A DNA stretch of 64,000 nucleotides from Microbulbifer agarilyticus S89 (GCF_000220505.1 NZ_AFPJ01000037.1:145158-209157), one strand, 5' to 3'. Positions 48,321 to 58,394 are shown, counted from the first letter of the stretch. Notes: generated from the sequence alone by a model not told the origin. A program made the numbers and translations.

Positions 48321-50234
48321 TTAGCGATTGAGTTCCAGCAGCAGTGTGTTCAGGCGACGCACGTAATCCGCAGGATCCGCGAGCTGGTTGCCCGCCGCCA
48401 GATTGGCCTGATCCATCAGAATATTGGTGAGATCCGCAAAGCGGTCTTCATCCTGCTCCTGATCCAGACGCTGCACCAGCGGGTGGCCCGGGTTCACCTC
48501 AAACACCGGTTTGGCCTCTGGCAGCGACTGACCAGCCTGCTCGAGGATACGGCGCATTTGCAGGCCCATATCATTGTCACTGGCCACCAGGCACGCTGGG
48601 GAGTCCACCAGGCGGGTGGTCGCGCGCACATCTTCCACGCGCTCCTTCAGTACTTCCTTGACGCGCTCAACCAGTGCGCCGGCATCTTTCTCGGCCTTCT
48701 CGCGCTCGGCCTTGTCGTCTTCATTCTCAGCTTCGCCCAGATCCAGTGCGCCCTTGGCCACATCCTGGAACGGTTTGCCGTCAAACTCCTGCATGTGGCC
48801 AACGAACCACTCATCCACCTGGTCGGTCAGCAGCAGTACCTCGATGCCCTTCTTGCGGAAAACTTCCAGGTACGGGGAGGACTTGGCGGTGGCGAAGTTG
48901 TCTGCACACACGTAGTAGATATTCTTCTGGCCATCCTGCATGCGGCCCACGTAGTCTTCCAGTGACTGATCCTGCTTGGCGTCATCGGTGTGGGTAGTGG
49001 AGAAGCGCAGCAGCTTGGCGATCTTCTCTTTGTTGGAGAAGTCTTCCGCCGGCCCTTCTTTCATCACTGAGCCAAACAGATCCCAGAACTTCTGGTACTC
49101 GTCGGCGTCTTTCTTCGCCAGCTTGTCCAGCATGTCGAGCACGCGCTTGGTCAGCGCGCTTTTGATCGCATCGGTGTTCTGGTCCTTCTGCAGGATTTCC
49201 CGAGATACGTTCAGCGGCAGGTCGTTGGAGTCCAGCACACCCTTTACAAAACGCAGGTACAGCGGCAGGAACTGCTCGGCGTCGTCCATGATGAAGGTGC
49301 GCTGCACATACAGCTTCAGGCCGCGCGCCGCATCACGCTGGTACAGGTCAAATGGTGCGCGCGCAGGGATATACAGCAGGCTGGTGTAATCCAGCTTGCC
49401 TTCCACACGGTTGTGACTCCAGGTCAGCGGGTCGTCGAAGTCGTGGGAAATGTGCTTGTAGAATTCCTTGTACTCCTCGGACTTCACCTCGGAGCGCGGA
49501 CGGGTCCACAGGGCCTGGGCGGCATTGACCGCTTCAAATTCCGGTGCCTTCTCTTCTGGCTCTTCACCCTCTGCAGCGGGCGCCTCTTCTTTCAGCATCT
49601 CCACCGGGATGGCGATGTGATCGGAGTACTTCTTGATGATGGAGCGCAGGCGCCAACCGTCGGCAAATTCTTTGGCGTCGTCTTTCAGGTGCAGCACTAC
49701 ACGGGTACCACGATCCGGCCATTCAACGTTTTCCACGGAGTACTCGGCCTCGCCGCTGCACTCCCAATGCACGCCCTGGCTGGCATCGGCGCCGGCGCGA
49801 CGGGTGAACACATCCACCTTGTCGGCCACGATAAACGCGGAGTAGAAGCCCACGCCGAACTGGCCGATCAGGTGTGCATCCTTCTTCTGGTCGCCGGACA
49901 GGTTCTGCATAAAGTTGGCAGTGCCGGAGCGCGCGATGGTACCCAGGTTCTCAATCACCTCATCGCGGCTCATGCCAATGCCGTTATCAGAGATGGTCAG
50001 GGTACCGGCGTCTTTATCGAACTCGATGCGAATACGCAGGTCCGGGTCTTCCGCCAGCAACGAAGGGTTGGAGAGAGCCTCAAAACGCAGCTTGTCCGCG
50101 GCATCGGAGGCATTGGAAACCAGCTCGCGCAGGAAAATCTCCTTGTTGGAGTACAGCGAGTGGATCATCAGGTGCAGTAACTGCTTGGCTTCTGTCTGGA
50201 AACCGTGGCTCTCTTTATGCGCCGCAACAGTCAT
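48321..50234 (-). CDS. htpG: Molecular chaperone HtpG (bacterial Hsp90)
   Basis: A 637-residue Hsp90. The GHKL ATPase domain is clear: [26 protein letters not shown] and [11 protein letters not shown]. The middle domain (about 235-500) includes the [11 protein letters not shown] segment, and a C-terminal dimerisation region follows. It is slightly longer than E. coli HtpG (624), partly through an acidic [18 protein letters not shown] insert near residue 225. It is monocistronic between a heat-shock promoter and a strong terminator. Confidence 0.97.
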   Translation of the reverse strand: MTVAAHKESHGFQTEAKQLLHLMIHSLYSNKEIFLRELVSNASDAADKLRFEALSNPSLLAEDPDLRIRIEFDKDAGTLTISDNGIGMSRDEVIENLGTIARSGTANFMQNLSGDQKKDAHLIGQFGVGFYSAFIVADKVDVFTRRAGADASQGVHWECSGEAEYSVENVEWPDRGTRVVLHLKDDAKEFADGWRLRSIIKKYSDHIAIPVEMLKEEAPAAEGEEPEEKAPEFEAVNAAQALWTRPRSEVKSEEYKEFYKHISHDFDDPLTWSHNRVEGKLDYTSLLYIPARAPFDLYQRDAARGLKLYVQRTFIMDDAEQFLPLYLRFVKGVLDSNDLPLNVSREILQKDQNTDAIKSALTKRVLDMLDKLAKKDADEYQKFWDLFGSVMKEGPAEDFSNKEKIAKLLRFSTTHTDDAKQDQSLEDYVGRMQDGQKNIYYVCADNFATAKSSPYLEVFRKKGIEVLLLTDQVDEWFVGHMQEFDGKPFQDVAKGALDLGEAENEDDKAEREKAEKDAGALVERVKEVLKERVEDVRATTRLVDSPACLVASDNDMGLQMRRILEQAGQSLPEAKPVFEVNPGHPLVQRLDQEQDEDRFADLTNILMDQANLAAGNQLADPADYVRRLNTLLLELNR

Positions 50235-50291
50235 GGAACGGTTCTCCCCTTGTTCAATTCAACTACAGACAAATCGTCGTCAAGGGGAGCA

Positions 50292-50319
50292 ATATTGGGA
50301 CGGATACGGGCAATTCAAG
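50292..50319 (-). promoter_or_regulatory. Heat-shock (sigma-32) promoter of htpG
   Basis: On the minus strand CTTGAA (50319-50314), a 14-base spacer and CCCAATAT (50299-50292) match the sigma-32 pattern CTTGAA-N13-15-CCCCATnT with one change. The start codon lies 58 bases downstream of the -10 element. Confidence 0.8.
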
Positions 50320-50367
50320 CGTGACTTGATCACCCGCGAGGAGAAACCCTGCTGAAACGCCAGCTGG

Positions 50368-51612
50368 TTATTTTTTCGACGCGGCGGCGATGGCCTGCAC
50401 CAGCTTGCCGCGGCCAGTGATATCGGCGATGAAATTGGCGGTGAGATCAGAGATTACCCGGGATTCCGCATTCATCAGGATGACAATGCCAACCTTGCGC
50501 TTCTCCGAGTAGGCAATGGCTGCTCGGAAACCGGCAACCCAGCCGCCATGGAAGACGATGCGATCATCACCCACGGTGTACAGGCGCCAGCCCAAACCGT
50601 AACCCGCGTGATCGATGTAATCCCGCCAGATGCGATGGCGCAGGTGGCGGCGGGTTTCCACCCGCTCTGTGGTGAGGTCATCGATCACCTCCGGAGGCAG
50701 TACCTCCGGGTAAGCGCCCAATTGCGCCTTAAGCCACTGGCCCATATCGCTGATACTAGCGTTTACCCCGGCCGCCGGTGCCGCCAGGTAATACTCCTTT
50801 TCCACCTTCACCGGGCGCCAACCTTTACCTGTCTGGACATGGGGAGCGGCGCGATTACTGGCCGCCATAAAGCTTTCCCAACCCAGCGAGGCGTCTTCCA
50901 TTTTCAGCGGGACAAAGAACCGCTGTTTCAACTGACGGCCGTACGGCACGCCGGTCGCCTTGTGGATAACGTCCTCGATCAGGCTGAACAGCACGTTCTG
51001 GTAGCCGTAACACTTACCCGGAGCGCAGTGCGGATCGATGGTGGAGAACATCGGCAGAATTTTCGACAGCGGACGATTGTCCTCAAGGTAGTTATCGTAG
51101 GCGTTTGGGGTCAGCCCAGAGGAGTGGCTCAGAAGGTGCTGCACCTGCAACTGCATGGAGAGCGCCGGGGTTTTGAAGCGCAGCTCGGGTACATAGCGCA
51201 CCACTTTATCGCCCCAATTGAACTTGTTCTCATGCTCGAGCAGCGCCGCCATGCTGCCGGCAAAGGTCTTGGATACCGAGGCGAGCCGGAAAACCGTATG
51301 CGAGGTGACCTTCTGCTTCTTGCCTTTTACCCGCACACCGTAGGTGTCCATCGCCACGACCTTATCGTGATCGACGATCACGTAAGCGCCGCCCGGGATC
51401 CCGCTCTTTTTCATCAACTGGCGGAAATAGCGATCGAACTCGCGCGCGCTGGCCTCAACACTTTTCGATGACGCGGCGGAAGCAGATTTAGCCACCCGCC
51501 CGGGCTCGGCAAGCGCATGCCCGGCAGGCGTCGCCAGTATCAACGCCGCGACCAGCGGCAGCCACAGCCCCCGCGCGCCGCTCAAGATTCTGTGAAAAAT
51601 GCCTTGATACAC
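50368..51612 (-). CDS. Serine hydrolase, beta-lactamase / penicillin-binding family
   Basis: A 414-residue exported protein with a signal peptide (about 1-35, ending GHALAEP). The class-C/esterase motifs are present: SxxK as RLASVSKTF near residue 106, YxN as YGYQNVLFSL near 194, and HGG as IVFHGGWVAGF near 355. Such proteins act as esterases, peptidases or D-aminopeptidases as often as beta-lactamases, so resistance should not be assumed. It stands alone between htpG and the peroxiredoxin gene. Confidence 0.85.
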   Translation of the reverse strand: MYQGIFHRILSGARGLWLPLVAALILATPAGHALAEPGRVAKSASAASSKSVEASAREFDRYFRQLMKKSGIPGGAYVIVDHDKVVAMDTYGVRVKGKKQKVTSHTVFRLASVSKTFAGSMAALLEHENKFNWGDKVVRYVPELRFKTPALSMQLQVQHLLSHSSGLTPNAYDNYLEDNRPLSKILPMFSTIDPHCAPGKCYGYQNVLFSLIEDVIHKATGVPYGRQLKQRFFVPLKMEDASLGWESFMAASNRAAPHVQTGKGWRPVKVEKEYYLAAPAAGVNASISDMGQWLKAQLGAYPEVLPPEVIDDLTTERVETRRHLRHRIWRDYIDHAGYGLGWRLYTVGDDRIVFHGGWVAGFRAAIAYSEKRKVGIVILMNAESRVISDLTANFIADITGRGKLVQAIAAASKK

Positions 51613-51967
51613 CTTGAATTACACCATGTGCCGTACTGCAATCCGCAGCGATTGCTCGCTACCCGGCCATATCGACCTAGCAAGTGATTGGCCCCAAAAT
51701 TTGTGGGGATACTCGTACTAAGACTAGCAGCCCGCTAAAAAATTCTTTAACCAGAAACATTCAGTCAAAGATTCTTCACGCCAACAATGACTCGCGAGAC
51801 CGTCCATTCAGCAGAGGTCAGGCAGTGTTATCGAAGTGGAACAACCGCACATGTTAGCGTTTTTTCCACCGTTATGTGATTCACGGGAACAACGGGCACA
51901 AAAAAACCGCCTGACGGCGGCTTTTGTACCGGGAGGGACGTATGCCCCTCCCCGCGCGAACAACGAC
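51613..51967. other. 355-base gap between the peroxiredoxin and serine hydrolase genes
   Basis: It contains the peroxiredoxin terminator (51900-51925). The remainder must hold the serine hydrolase promoter, but no strong consensus element, gene or repeat is visible. Confidence 0.5.
51900..51925 (-). terminator. Rho-independent terminator of the peroxiredoxin gene
   Basis: On the minus strand CCGCC and GGCGG pair around GTCA, extended by a G-T and A-T pairs, and are followed by a run of seven T. Confidence 0.85.
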
Positions 51968-52570
51968 TTACAGCTTGTCGGAGTTCTCGCTCAGGTAGGC
52001 AGCAACACCGGAAGGAGATGCGTCCATACCCTTGTCGCCTTCCTGCCAGCCTGCCGGGCACACTTCACCGTGCTCCTGGTGGAACGCCAGCGCGTCAACC
52101 ATGCGCAGCATTTCGTCAACATTACGGCCCAGCGGCAGATCGTTGACTACCTGGTGGCGAACAACACCTTCTTCGTCGATCAGGAAAGAACCGCGGAACG
52201 CAACACCGGCATCCGCTTCAACGTCGTACGCCTGGCAGATTTCATGCTTCACGTCGGCAACCAGGGTGTACTTCACTTGGCCGATACCACCATCGTTGAT
52301 ATCGGTGTTACGCCATGCGTTGTGGGAGAACTGGGAGTCGATGGACACACCAATTACCTCAACGCCACGCTTCTTGAACTCTTCAAAGCGGTGGTCAAAG
52401 GCGATCAGCTCGGACGGGCACACAAAAGTGAAGTCCAGTGGGTAGAAGAAGATCACCGCCTTCTTGCCCTTGATGGTTTCTGCCAGGTTGAACTCGTCAA
52501 CGATTTCGCCGTTGCCCAGTACCGCAGCCGCCGTGAAATCCGGAGCGGGCTTGCCTACTAATACAGCCAT
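51968..52570 (-). CDS. Typical 2-Cys peroxiredoxin (AhpC/Prx1 type)
   Basis: A 200-residue peroxiredoxin. The peroxidatic Cys51 is in PLDFTFVCPSE and the resolving Cys171 in GEVCPAGW. GGIG is present but the C-terminal YF motif of overoxidation-sensitive enzymes is absent (tail ends YLSENSDKL), so it is probably robust. It reduces peroxides using thioredoxin or AhpF; no ahpF is adjacent. The promoter is covered by a perfect palindrome. Several homologues are simply annotated as peroxiredoxin C, so I give no gene symbol. Confidence 0.95.
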   Translation of the reverse strand: MAVLVGKPAPDFTAAAVLGNGEIVDEFNLAETIKGKKAVIFFYPLDFTFVCPSELIAFDHRFEEFKKRGVEVIGVSIDSQFSHNAWRNTDINDGGIGQVKYTLVADVKHEICQAYDVEADAGVAFRGSFLIDEEGVVRHQVVNDLPLGRNVDEMLRMVDALAFHQEHGEVCPAGWQEGDKGMDASPSGVAAYLSENSDKL

Positions 52571-52613
52571 GAGAATCTCCTCAATGAGATAAATAATGGA
52601 TTGTAGAAACGGT

Positions 52614-52640
52614 CACTTTATAACCAATGACTATAAAGTG
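52614..52640. promoter_or_regulatory. Perfect palindromic operator before the peroxiredoxin gene
   Basis: CACTTTATA and TATAAAGTG are exact inverted repeats around a 9-base spacer, 44 bases before the ATG. The inner ATA-N9-TAT (T-N11-A type) suits a LysR-family regulator such as OxyR, but another dimer could bind. Confidence 0.65.
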
Positions 52641-52644
52641 CCAA
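52617..52644 (-). promoter_or_regulatory. Sigma-70 promoter of the peroxiredoxin gene
   Basis: TTGGCA (52644-52639), a 16-base spacer and TATAAA (52622-52617) on the minus strand. The palindrome covers the spacer and the -10. Confidence 0.6.
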
Positions 52645-52859
52645 AAGATCGATAGGGGGCCGCTATGATACACAGCGGCTTATGGCAGTCCCATTAATTT
52701 TTTATATGGCGGCAATAGAAGACGCCACCTATTCAACTCTCCCGCAGAATACTCTGCCACCGACGCCAGTCACTGTAAGTTGACCGAGAAGCCATTAACC
52801 GACCCACCAGTACAGTTGTCGAGCGACTAGAATAATAAACGATCAACAGCAAAATCTTA

Positions 52860-52888
52860 TTGACACTTATTCTCATTAACAATAAGAT
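52860..52888 (+). promoter_or_regulatory. bfd promoter with an embedded Fur-like site
   Basis: TTGACA (52860-52865), a 17-base spacer and TAAGAT (52883-52888). The spacer contains TTATTCTCATTAACAA, whose reverse strand has the AATGAGAAT core common in Fur boxes. Fur control of bfd is well known in other bacteria. Confidence 0.6.
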
Positions 52889-52933
52889 CTCATTATCGAT
52901 AAACAGTAGATCGAATTTTCACCAGGTTACCCG

Positions 52934-53146
52934 ATGTACATCTGTATTTGTAAAGGCATCACCGACCGTCAGATCAAGGACGCAGTCCACGATGGTTCCA
53001 CCTCCATCAAGGCCTTGCGCCGCCAGCTGGGCGTTTCCTCCCAGTGCGGCCGCTGCGCAGAACTGACCAAAGAGATCATCGACGAGACCATGTCTGCCGG
53101 CATGCCGCCCGAGACCAGTGGCGCGCTGTTTTACGCGGCTGGATAA
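52934..53146 (+). CDS. bfd: Bacterioferritin-associated ferredoxin
   Basis: A 70-residue [2Fe-2S] protein. The four ligands are Cys4, Cys6, Cys38 and Cys41 (MYICICKG and SSQCGRCAE), the Bfd arrangement. Bfd passes electrons to bacterioferritin to release stored iron. bfr lies 1.8 kb downstream with a DUF2254 gene between. A Fur-like site in its promoter fits induction when iron is low. Confidence 0.95.
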   Translation: MYICICKGITDRQIKDAVHDGSTSIKALRRQLGVSSQCGRCAELTKEIIDETMSAGMPPETSGALFYAAG

Positions 53147-53361
53147 GCAGCTGCCTTTTCCTCTCTCCCTGGTGCGCGCACCGCGACGCGTGCGCTCCTT
53201 CTTTACTTTTAATTCTCCGCTGCCCTTATTTCTCCGCCACCGGTCATAGGCCGCCCCAGCTAGCCCCCATCTATCCCACGCCTACCTACTAGTGCCTCCA
53301 TACCAGCCGACTCGCCTACCCTTTAGAGACGAGGTTTTTGGTTGGGAGAAACCGCAGCACC

Positions 53362-54678
53362 ATGAAACAGCGGCTGCAATACATCGCTAGCAGACTTCGA
53401 ACCAGCTTTTGGCTCATCCCCACCCTGATGATGACGGCCGCGATTGTCCTCGCCCAGCTGTTCACGTCACTCGACAGCACCTATGAAATTGGCCACTTGC
53501 CCGGGCTAACCTGGCTGCGCCTGCACGACCCCAGCAGCGCGCGCGCGCTCCTCACCATTATTGCCACTTCAACCATCAGCGTTGCCGGTACCGTGTTTTC
53601 CATCACCATGGTTGCACTGACACTCGCCTCTAACCAATTTGGCCCGCGCCTGGTGCGCAACTTTATGCGCGATCGTGGCACACAGGTCTCCCTCGGTATC
53701 TTTCTCTCAACCTTCGTCTACGCGCTCATGGTTACCCGGGTTCTCGGCGCCGACGCCGGGCGAACCGAGCCCAGCCTCTCGGTCAGCTTTGCGGTGCTCC
53801 TCGCCCTCGGGTGCATTGCCTATCTCATCTACTTTATTCACAACGTCGCGCAGTCGATTCAAATCGACAACATTACATTTCACATCAACCGGGAATTCCG
53901 CTCGGCACTGAACACCATCTACCCCGCCGAGGCATGCCGCGCCCCAGACAGCAGCCGCGAAGACCTGCGGGATCTTCCGCAGAACAAAGACCGTACCTGC
54001 GTGCGCACGCGCAAGGAAGGTTATGTGCAGCTGATTGACCGGCAGGCATTGATCGACTGGGCGCGCGAACACGATTGCTGCATTCAGTTGCAGTGCCACC
54101 CAGGTACCTTTTTGTACCACTGGGGTGTCATGGCAGAAGTTTTCGACCCGCCGCGGCATTTGGATAGCCAGCAGGTGGCGCAGGCAGTGCACGGGGCATT
54201 TACCCTTGGGCCGCAGCCCACTGCGGGGCAGGATATTATCTTTTCGATTCGGCAGCTGTCCCAAGTGGCGGTCCGGGCGCTGTCCCCCGGTATCAATGAC
54301 CCGTTTACGGCATACACCTGTATTGATCGCTTGATGGATGGCATCGGCGTGATTCTTCAGCGCCCGCCACTACCCAACTGCTATTACGATCATGACCACA
54401 AACTGCGGCTCGTAGTCAGTGAGCTCGACTTATCCCACGTGCTCGCCGCCGCACTCGACGAAATTCTCGAATACGGACGCACCAGCGGTGTGGTGATGCG
54501 GCATATCTGCGCGGGGCTGATTGAAGTTTCGGACATTTGTTGCCGACGTGAAGATCGACAGGCACTTTACGAGCTGATGCTGCGCATCAAGGAAGATTGC
54601 GCAATTAGCCTTGAGGACCGCTTCGATATTGCCGCAATTGAAAAGCAGCTATCAAAAATGCGCAAACTACTGGAGTAA
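53362..54678 (+). CDS. DUF2254 membrane protein
   Basis: I choose the ATG at 53362 (MKQRLQYIASRLRTSFWLIP), giving 438 residues; an earlier TTG is possible. Four membrane helices lie in the first 160 residues, including ALLTIIATSTISVAGTVFSITMVALTLASNQFGPRLV, the DUF2254 signature. A cytoplasmic domain follows, with SQVAVRALSPGINDPFTAYTCID, also diagnostic. The function is unknown. It sits between bfd and bfr, but nothing in the sequence ties it to iron. Confidence 0.88.
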   Translation: MKQRLQYIASRLRTSFWLIPTLMMTAAIVLAQLFTSLDSTYEIGHLPGLTWLRLHDPSSARALLTIIATSTISVAGTVFSITMVALTLASNQFGPRLVRNFMRDRGTQVSLGIFLSTFVYALMVTRVLGADAGRTEPSLSVSFAVLLALGCIAYLIYFIHNVAQSIQIDNITFHINREFRSALNTIYPAEACRAPDSSREDLRDLPQNKDRTCVRTRKEGYVQLIDRQALIDWAREHDCCIQLQCHPGTFLYHWGVMAEVFDPPRHLDSQQVAQAVHGAFTLGPQPTAGQDIIFSIRQLSQVAVRALSPGINDPFTAYTCIDRLMDGIGVILQRPPLPNCYYDHDHKLRLVVSELDLSHVLAAALDEILEYGRTSGVVMRHICAGLIEVSDICCRREDRQALYELMLRIKEDCAISLEDRFDIAAIEKQLSKMRKLLE

Positions 54679-54968
54679 TACACAAGCCACCGGGACAATC
54701 TAAACAGTAATCGTTCTCAGTGTACTTTTCGGCTTTTTTCCCACTAATTTTTGTGCTTTTTGCCCGGGAAAATTATTCCGCTCCCCGCCTTGACTTGCCC
54801 TATTCCCCAACGCAAACTCACCACGCCAGCCATTTACGACCCTACAATTAAGGCAAGAAAAGGGCGCAAAGGGACGTCTGAAGCTGCGTTTGAGACGCCC
54901 GGCATTGAAAGCGAGATCAAACCACTTCAAAAATCCTCAGGAAATTTCCGAGGCGGAAGGAGAAAACA

Positions 54969-55451
54969 ATGAAAGGCGATCCAAAAGTCATCGAACATTT
55001 GAACAAGGCTCTCGGCAATGAGCTGATTGCAATCAATCAGTATTTCCTGCATTCCCGTATGTTCAAAGACTGGGGCCTGAAAGAGCTGGCAGACAAGGAA
55101 TATCACGAATCCATCGACGAAATGAAACATGCCGACTGGCTGATCGAACGGATTCTGTTTCTTGAAGGTATCCCCAACCTGCAACACCTGGGCAAGCTGC
55201 TGATCGGTGAAAACACCGAAGAGATGCTGAAGTGTGACCTGCAGCTGGAGAAAAAAGCGATCCCGGATTTGCGTGACGGCATCGCCTACTGCGAATCCAT
55301 CCGCGACTACGGTAGCCGTGAACTGCTGCAACGCATCCTCGACTCCGAAGAAGAACATGTGGACTGGCTGGAAACCCAGCTGAGCCTGATCGACAAGGTC
55401 GGCCTGCAAAACTACCTGCAGACCCAAATGGAAAAAGCATCCGACGAGTAA
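54969..55451 (+). CDS. bfr: Bacterioferritin
   Basis: A 160-residue four-helix ferritin. All ferroxidase ligands are in place: Glu18, Glu51, His54, Glu94, Glu127 and His130. Met52 is the haem ligand shared between subunits. Twenty-four subunits form the iron-storage shell. A GGAGG-like site precedes the ATG. The gene ends at a bidirectional terminator shared with grxD. Confidence 0.97.
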   Translation: MKGDPKVIEHLNKALGNELIAINQYFLHSRMFKDWGLKELADKEYHESIDEMKHADWLIERILFLEGIPNLQHLGKLLIGENTEEMLKCDLQLEKKAIPDLRDGIAYCESIRDYGSRELLQRILDSEEEHVDWLETQLSLIDKVGLQNYLQTQMEKASDE

Positions 55452-55540
55452 GCGTCGCAGCGCGGTTGCTGCCTACTGATTGAGTATGTAGAAGATGTAG
55501 AACATGCAAAGCACCGCGCATTCCGATGTTTGCAGACATA

Positions 55541-55571
55541 AAAACCGCGGTCAATCGCCGCGGTTTTTTTT
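55541..55571. terminator. Bidirectional terminator of bfr and grxD
   Basis: AAAACCGCGG and CCGCGGTTTT pair around TCAATCG; eight T in all follow on the plus strand. Confidence 0.9.
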
Positions 55572-55598
55572 ATGGCCCGTATGGGCCGAAAAGCGCAA

Positions 55599-55931
55599 TC
55601 ACTCGCCCTGTTCGGCGCTGCCCGCGGCCTCTTCAATCAGCGTCTTGAGCTCACCGCTCTCATGCATTTCCATGATGATGTCGCAGCCGCCCACCAGTTC
55701 TTGCTTGACCCACAGCTGCGGGAAGGTTGGCCAGTTGGCGTACTTCGGCAGTTCCTGGCGAATATCCGGGTTGGCCAAAATATCCACATAGGCAAAACGC
55801 TGGCCACACGCCATGATCGCCTGGGAAGCACGCATCGAGAAGCCGCACTGTGGTGCATTGGGGCTGCCCTTCATATAAAGCAGGATGTCGTTATCGGCGA
55901 TCTGCTTTTTGATATTTTCCAGAGTATCCAT
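55599..55931 (-). CDS. grxD: Monothiol glutaredoxin, Grx4 type
   Basis: I use the ATG at 55931 (MDTLENIKKQIADN), giving 110 residues. The active site is CGFS (Cys29 in PQCGFSMRA), with the WPTFPQLW cis-proline loop and GGCDI glutathione site. Such proteins carry [2Fe-2S] clusters and hand them on. It converges with bfr at a shared terminator, in keeping with the iron theme of this stretch. Confidence 0.95.
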   Translation of the reverse strand: MDTLENIKKQIADNDILLYMKGSPNAPQCGFSMRASQAIMACGQRFAYVDILANPDIRQELPKYANWPTFPQLWVKQELVGGCDIIMEMHESGELKTLIEEAAGSAEQGE

Positions 55932-56237
55932 AGTGGAAGCTAACCTCAGCTGAAAAGTCGGTTGGAAATACAAGTGACTGCGAGTGACCGCGGCTCCAGC
56001 GGTGTCGATCCGTCAACGAAAGCGCGCATTGTACCCGATTCCGATTCGATTCCCATCCGCGGCCTGTGGGATGCCATCGGCCTCTGTTACCGGGCTCCGG
56101 CTGTGCTAGTATTGCCGGTTTCCCGGGAAAATTGCGGTCAGAAAACGCAAAAGGCGCATTTTCTGCGGTTTCCCTATTGTCTGGGTCGGCGGATGCCGGC
56201 CCACGCACTTAAGGCCCACCCACAGAGGAGATAAACG

Positions 56238-57425
56238 GTGGCTACTCCCGCACTGATGCAAAACTACGGTAACAGAACCCTGACCCTGGTCAGAGGCGAA
56301 GGCAACTACGTGTGGGACGACAACGGCCGACGATATCTCGACGCCCTCTCCGGTATCGCTGTATGCGGCCTCGGCCACTGCCATCCGGCAGTCACCCTGG
56401 CCATCCAGGAGCAGGCCAGCACCCTGTTGCACGTTTCCAACCTGTACAACATTCCCCCACAAGAACAGCTGGCGGAAAAGCTGGTAACCCAGTCGGGTAT
56501 GGACAACGTATTCTTTTCGAACTCCGGTGCCGAGGCCAATGAGGCCGCCATCAAGCTGGCGCGCAAGCTGGGTAACCAGCGCGGCCTCGCCTGCCCGAAA
56601 ATCGTGGTCTCCGAGGGGGCTTTTCATGGCCGCACCCTGGCAACCCTGACCGCCACTGGCAATCCCAAGGTACAGGAAGGCTTCGCGCCCCTGCCCGAGG
56701 GCTTCCTGCGCGTTCCGTATAATGACGTCGCCGCCATCGAAAAACTGGCAGCAGAGCATCAGGACATCGTTGCCATTCTGGTAGAACCCATTCAGGGCGA
56801 GGGTGGTATCCGCATTCCGGACGCAGATTATCTGGCGCGCCTGCGTGCACTCTGCGACCATCAGAACTGGCTACTGATGCTGGACGAAATCCAGACCGCC
56901 AATGGTCGCAGCGGCAAGCTGTTTGCCTACCAGCATATCGATGGCCTGCTGCCAGACGTGGTTACTACCGCCAAAGGGCTCGGTAACGGCGTGCCCATCG
57001 GCGCCTGTCTTGCGCGGGGCGAAGCCGCTGCCTTATTCGGTGCGGGCGCCCATGGCTCCACCTTCGGTGGCAACCCGCTGGCCTGCCGCGCCGGCCTCGC
57101 CGTTTTGGAAACACTGGAAAACGACGGGCTCATTGCCCGTGCAGCCAGCCTCGGCACCCAACTGCTGGATCAACTGAAAGCGGAACTGAGCGATTGCCCA
57201 CATATTGTGGATATCCGCGGCGTGGGCCTGCTGCTCGGCATCGAGCTGGATCATCCCTGCGCGGAGCTGGTCGACCTGGCCCGAGCACAAGGGTTACTGA
57301 TCAACGTTACCGCTGGCAATGTGCTGCGCCTGCTCCCGCCACTCACCCTGAGTGATGAGGAGTGCAGCCAGATCGCCACCACCGTCGCCGCACTGGTGCG
57401 GAATTTCGCCCAACAGGCCGCCTGA
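56238..57425 (+). CDS. argD: Acetylornithine aminotransferase
   Basis: A 395-residue class III PLP aminotransferase. The Schiff-base lysine is Lys246 in TTAKGLGNGVPIGA; NSGAEANEAAIKLAR and EPIQGEGGI are conserved. The loop usually read as QTGMGRTG is QTANGRSG here. It makes N-acetylornithine and may also act on succinyl-diaminopimelate. Start is GTG with AGAGGAG seven bases before. argF follows after 18 bases. Confidence 0.94.
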   Translation: MATPALMQNYGNRTLTLVRGEGNYVWDDNGRRYLDALSGIAVCGLGHCHPAVTLAIQEQASTLLHVSNLYNIPPQEQLAEKLVTQSGMDNVFFSNSGAEANEAAIKLARKLGNQRGLACPKIVVSEGAFHGRTLATLTATGNPKVQEGFAPLPEGFLRVPYNDVAAIEKLAAEHQDIVAILVEPIQGEGGIRIPDADYLARLRALCDHQNWLLMLDEIQTANGRSGKLFAYQHIDGLLPDVVTTAKGLGNGVPIGACLARGEAAALFGAGAHGSTFGGNPLACRAGLAVLETLENDGLIARAASLGTQLLDQLKAELSDCPHIVDIRGVGLLLGIELDHPCAELVDLARAQGLLINVTAGNVLRLLPPLTLSDEECSQIATTVAALVRNFAQQAA

Positions 57426-57443
57426 ATTCGGAGGAAACCAAAC

Positions 57444-58361
57444 ATGGCAGTCAGACATTTTCTCACCCTCCTCGACCTGAGCCAGGACGAACTGCGCGCA
57501 GTCATTGAACGCGCCATCGAACTGAAAGCCCTGCGCAACCAGGGGGTTGCCAGCGAGCCATTCCGCGACAAAGTACTGGGAATGATTTTCGAGAAGTCCT
57601 CAACCCGTACCCGCGTATCTTTTGAAGCGGGCATGGCACAGATGGGCGGCAGCGCGCTCTTCCTCTCCCCGCGCGACACCCAGCTGGGCCGCGGCGAACC
57701 CATTGAAGACAGCGCACGGGTGATTTCCCGCATGGTGGATATGGTGATGATCCGCACCTTCGGCCACAACGTGCTCGAACGCTTTGCCGAGTACAGCAAG
57801 GTGCCGGTGATCAACGCCCTGTCCGACAGCTACCACCCCTGTCAGCTGCTCGCCGACCTGCAAACCTACGTGGAGCACCGCGGCAGCCCGGAAGGCAAAG
57901 CCGTGGCCTGGGTTGGCGATGGCAACAACATGTGCCACTCCTACATCAATGCCGCTCTGATGTACGACTTTGAGCTGCGTATTGCCTGCCCCGAAGGCTA
58001 TGACCCGGATGAATCCATTGTGGCTCGGGCGAAAGACCGGGTAAAAATTGTGCGCACGCCGCAGGAAGCCGTGAGCGGCGCCGATTGGGTCGCCACCGAT
58101 GTATGGGCGTCCATGGGCCAGGAGACCGAGCAGCAGATTCGCCTGAAAGCCTTCGAGGGCTATCTGGTGGACCACAAGCTGATGAGCCACGCCAACCGCG
58201 ACGCAATCTTCATGCACTGCCTGCCAGCTCACCGCGGTGAAGAAGTCAGTGGCGAACTGCTGGAAGACGACAAGATCTCGGTGGTATGGGACGAGGCGGA
58301 AAACCGCCTGCACGCCCAGAAAGCGCTGATGGAATTCCTGCAGGAAAACAGCAACCGCTGA
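57444..58361 (+). CDS. argF: Ornithine carbamoyltransferase, anabolic
   Basis: A 305-residue carbamoyltransferase. Carbamoyl phosphate is bound by [25 protein letters not shown] is typical of the family, and ornithine by [11 protein letters not shown] near residue 255. It makes citrulline for arginine. The length and pairing with argD match the anabolic ArgF of pseudomonads. TCGGAGGAAA precedes the ATG. The operon ends in a strong terminator. Confidence 0.96.
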   Translation: MAVRHFLTLLDLSQDELRAVIERAIELKALRNQGVASEPFRDKVLGMIFEKSSTRTRVSFEAGMAQMGGSALFLSPRDTQLGRGEPIEDSARVISRMVDMVMIRTFGHNVLERFAEYSKVPVINALSDSYHPCQLLADLQTYVEHRGSPEGKAVAWVGDGNNMCHSYINAALMYDFELRIACPEGYDPDESIVARAKDRVKIVRTPQEAVSGADWVATDVWASMGQETEQQIRLKAFEGYLVDHKLMSHANRDAIFMHCLPAHRGEEVSGELLEDDKISVVWDEAENRLHAQKALMEFLQENSNR

Positions 58362-58394
58362 TCGTGATCTGACCGCTCCGATCCTGAACGCCGA

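Larger units (their letters stand above)
52571..52933. other. 363-base divergent control region, peroxiredoxin and bfd
   Basis: It holds the palindrome and promoter of the peroxiredoxin gene on its left and the bfd promoter with a Fur-like site on its right. The middle (about 52660-52850) shows no gene or obvious motif. Confidence 0.65.

Noticed and set aside
50368-51612. Serine hydrolase considered as a resistance beta-lactamase
   Set aside because: The motifs fit a broad family of esterases and peptidases, and no AmpR-like regulator is beside it.
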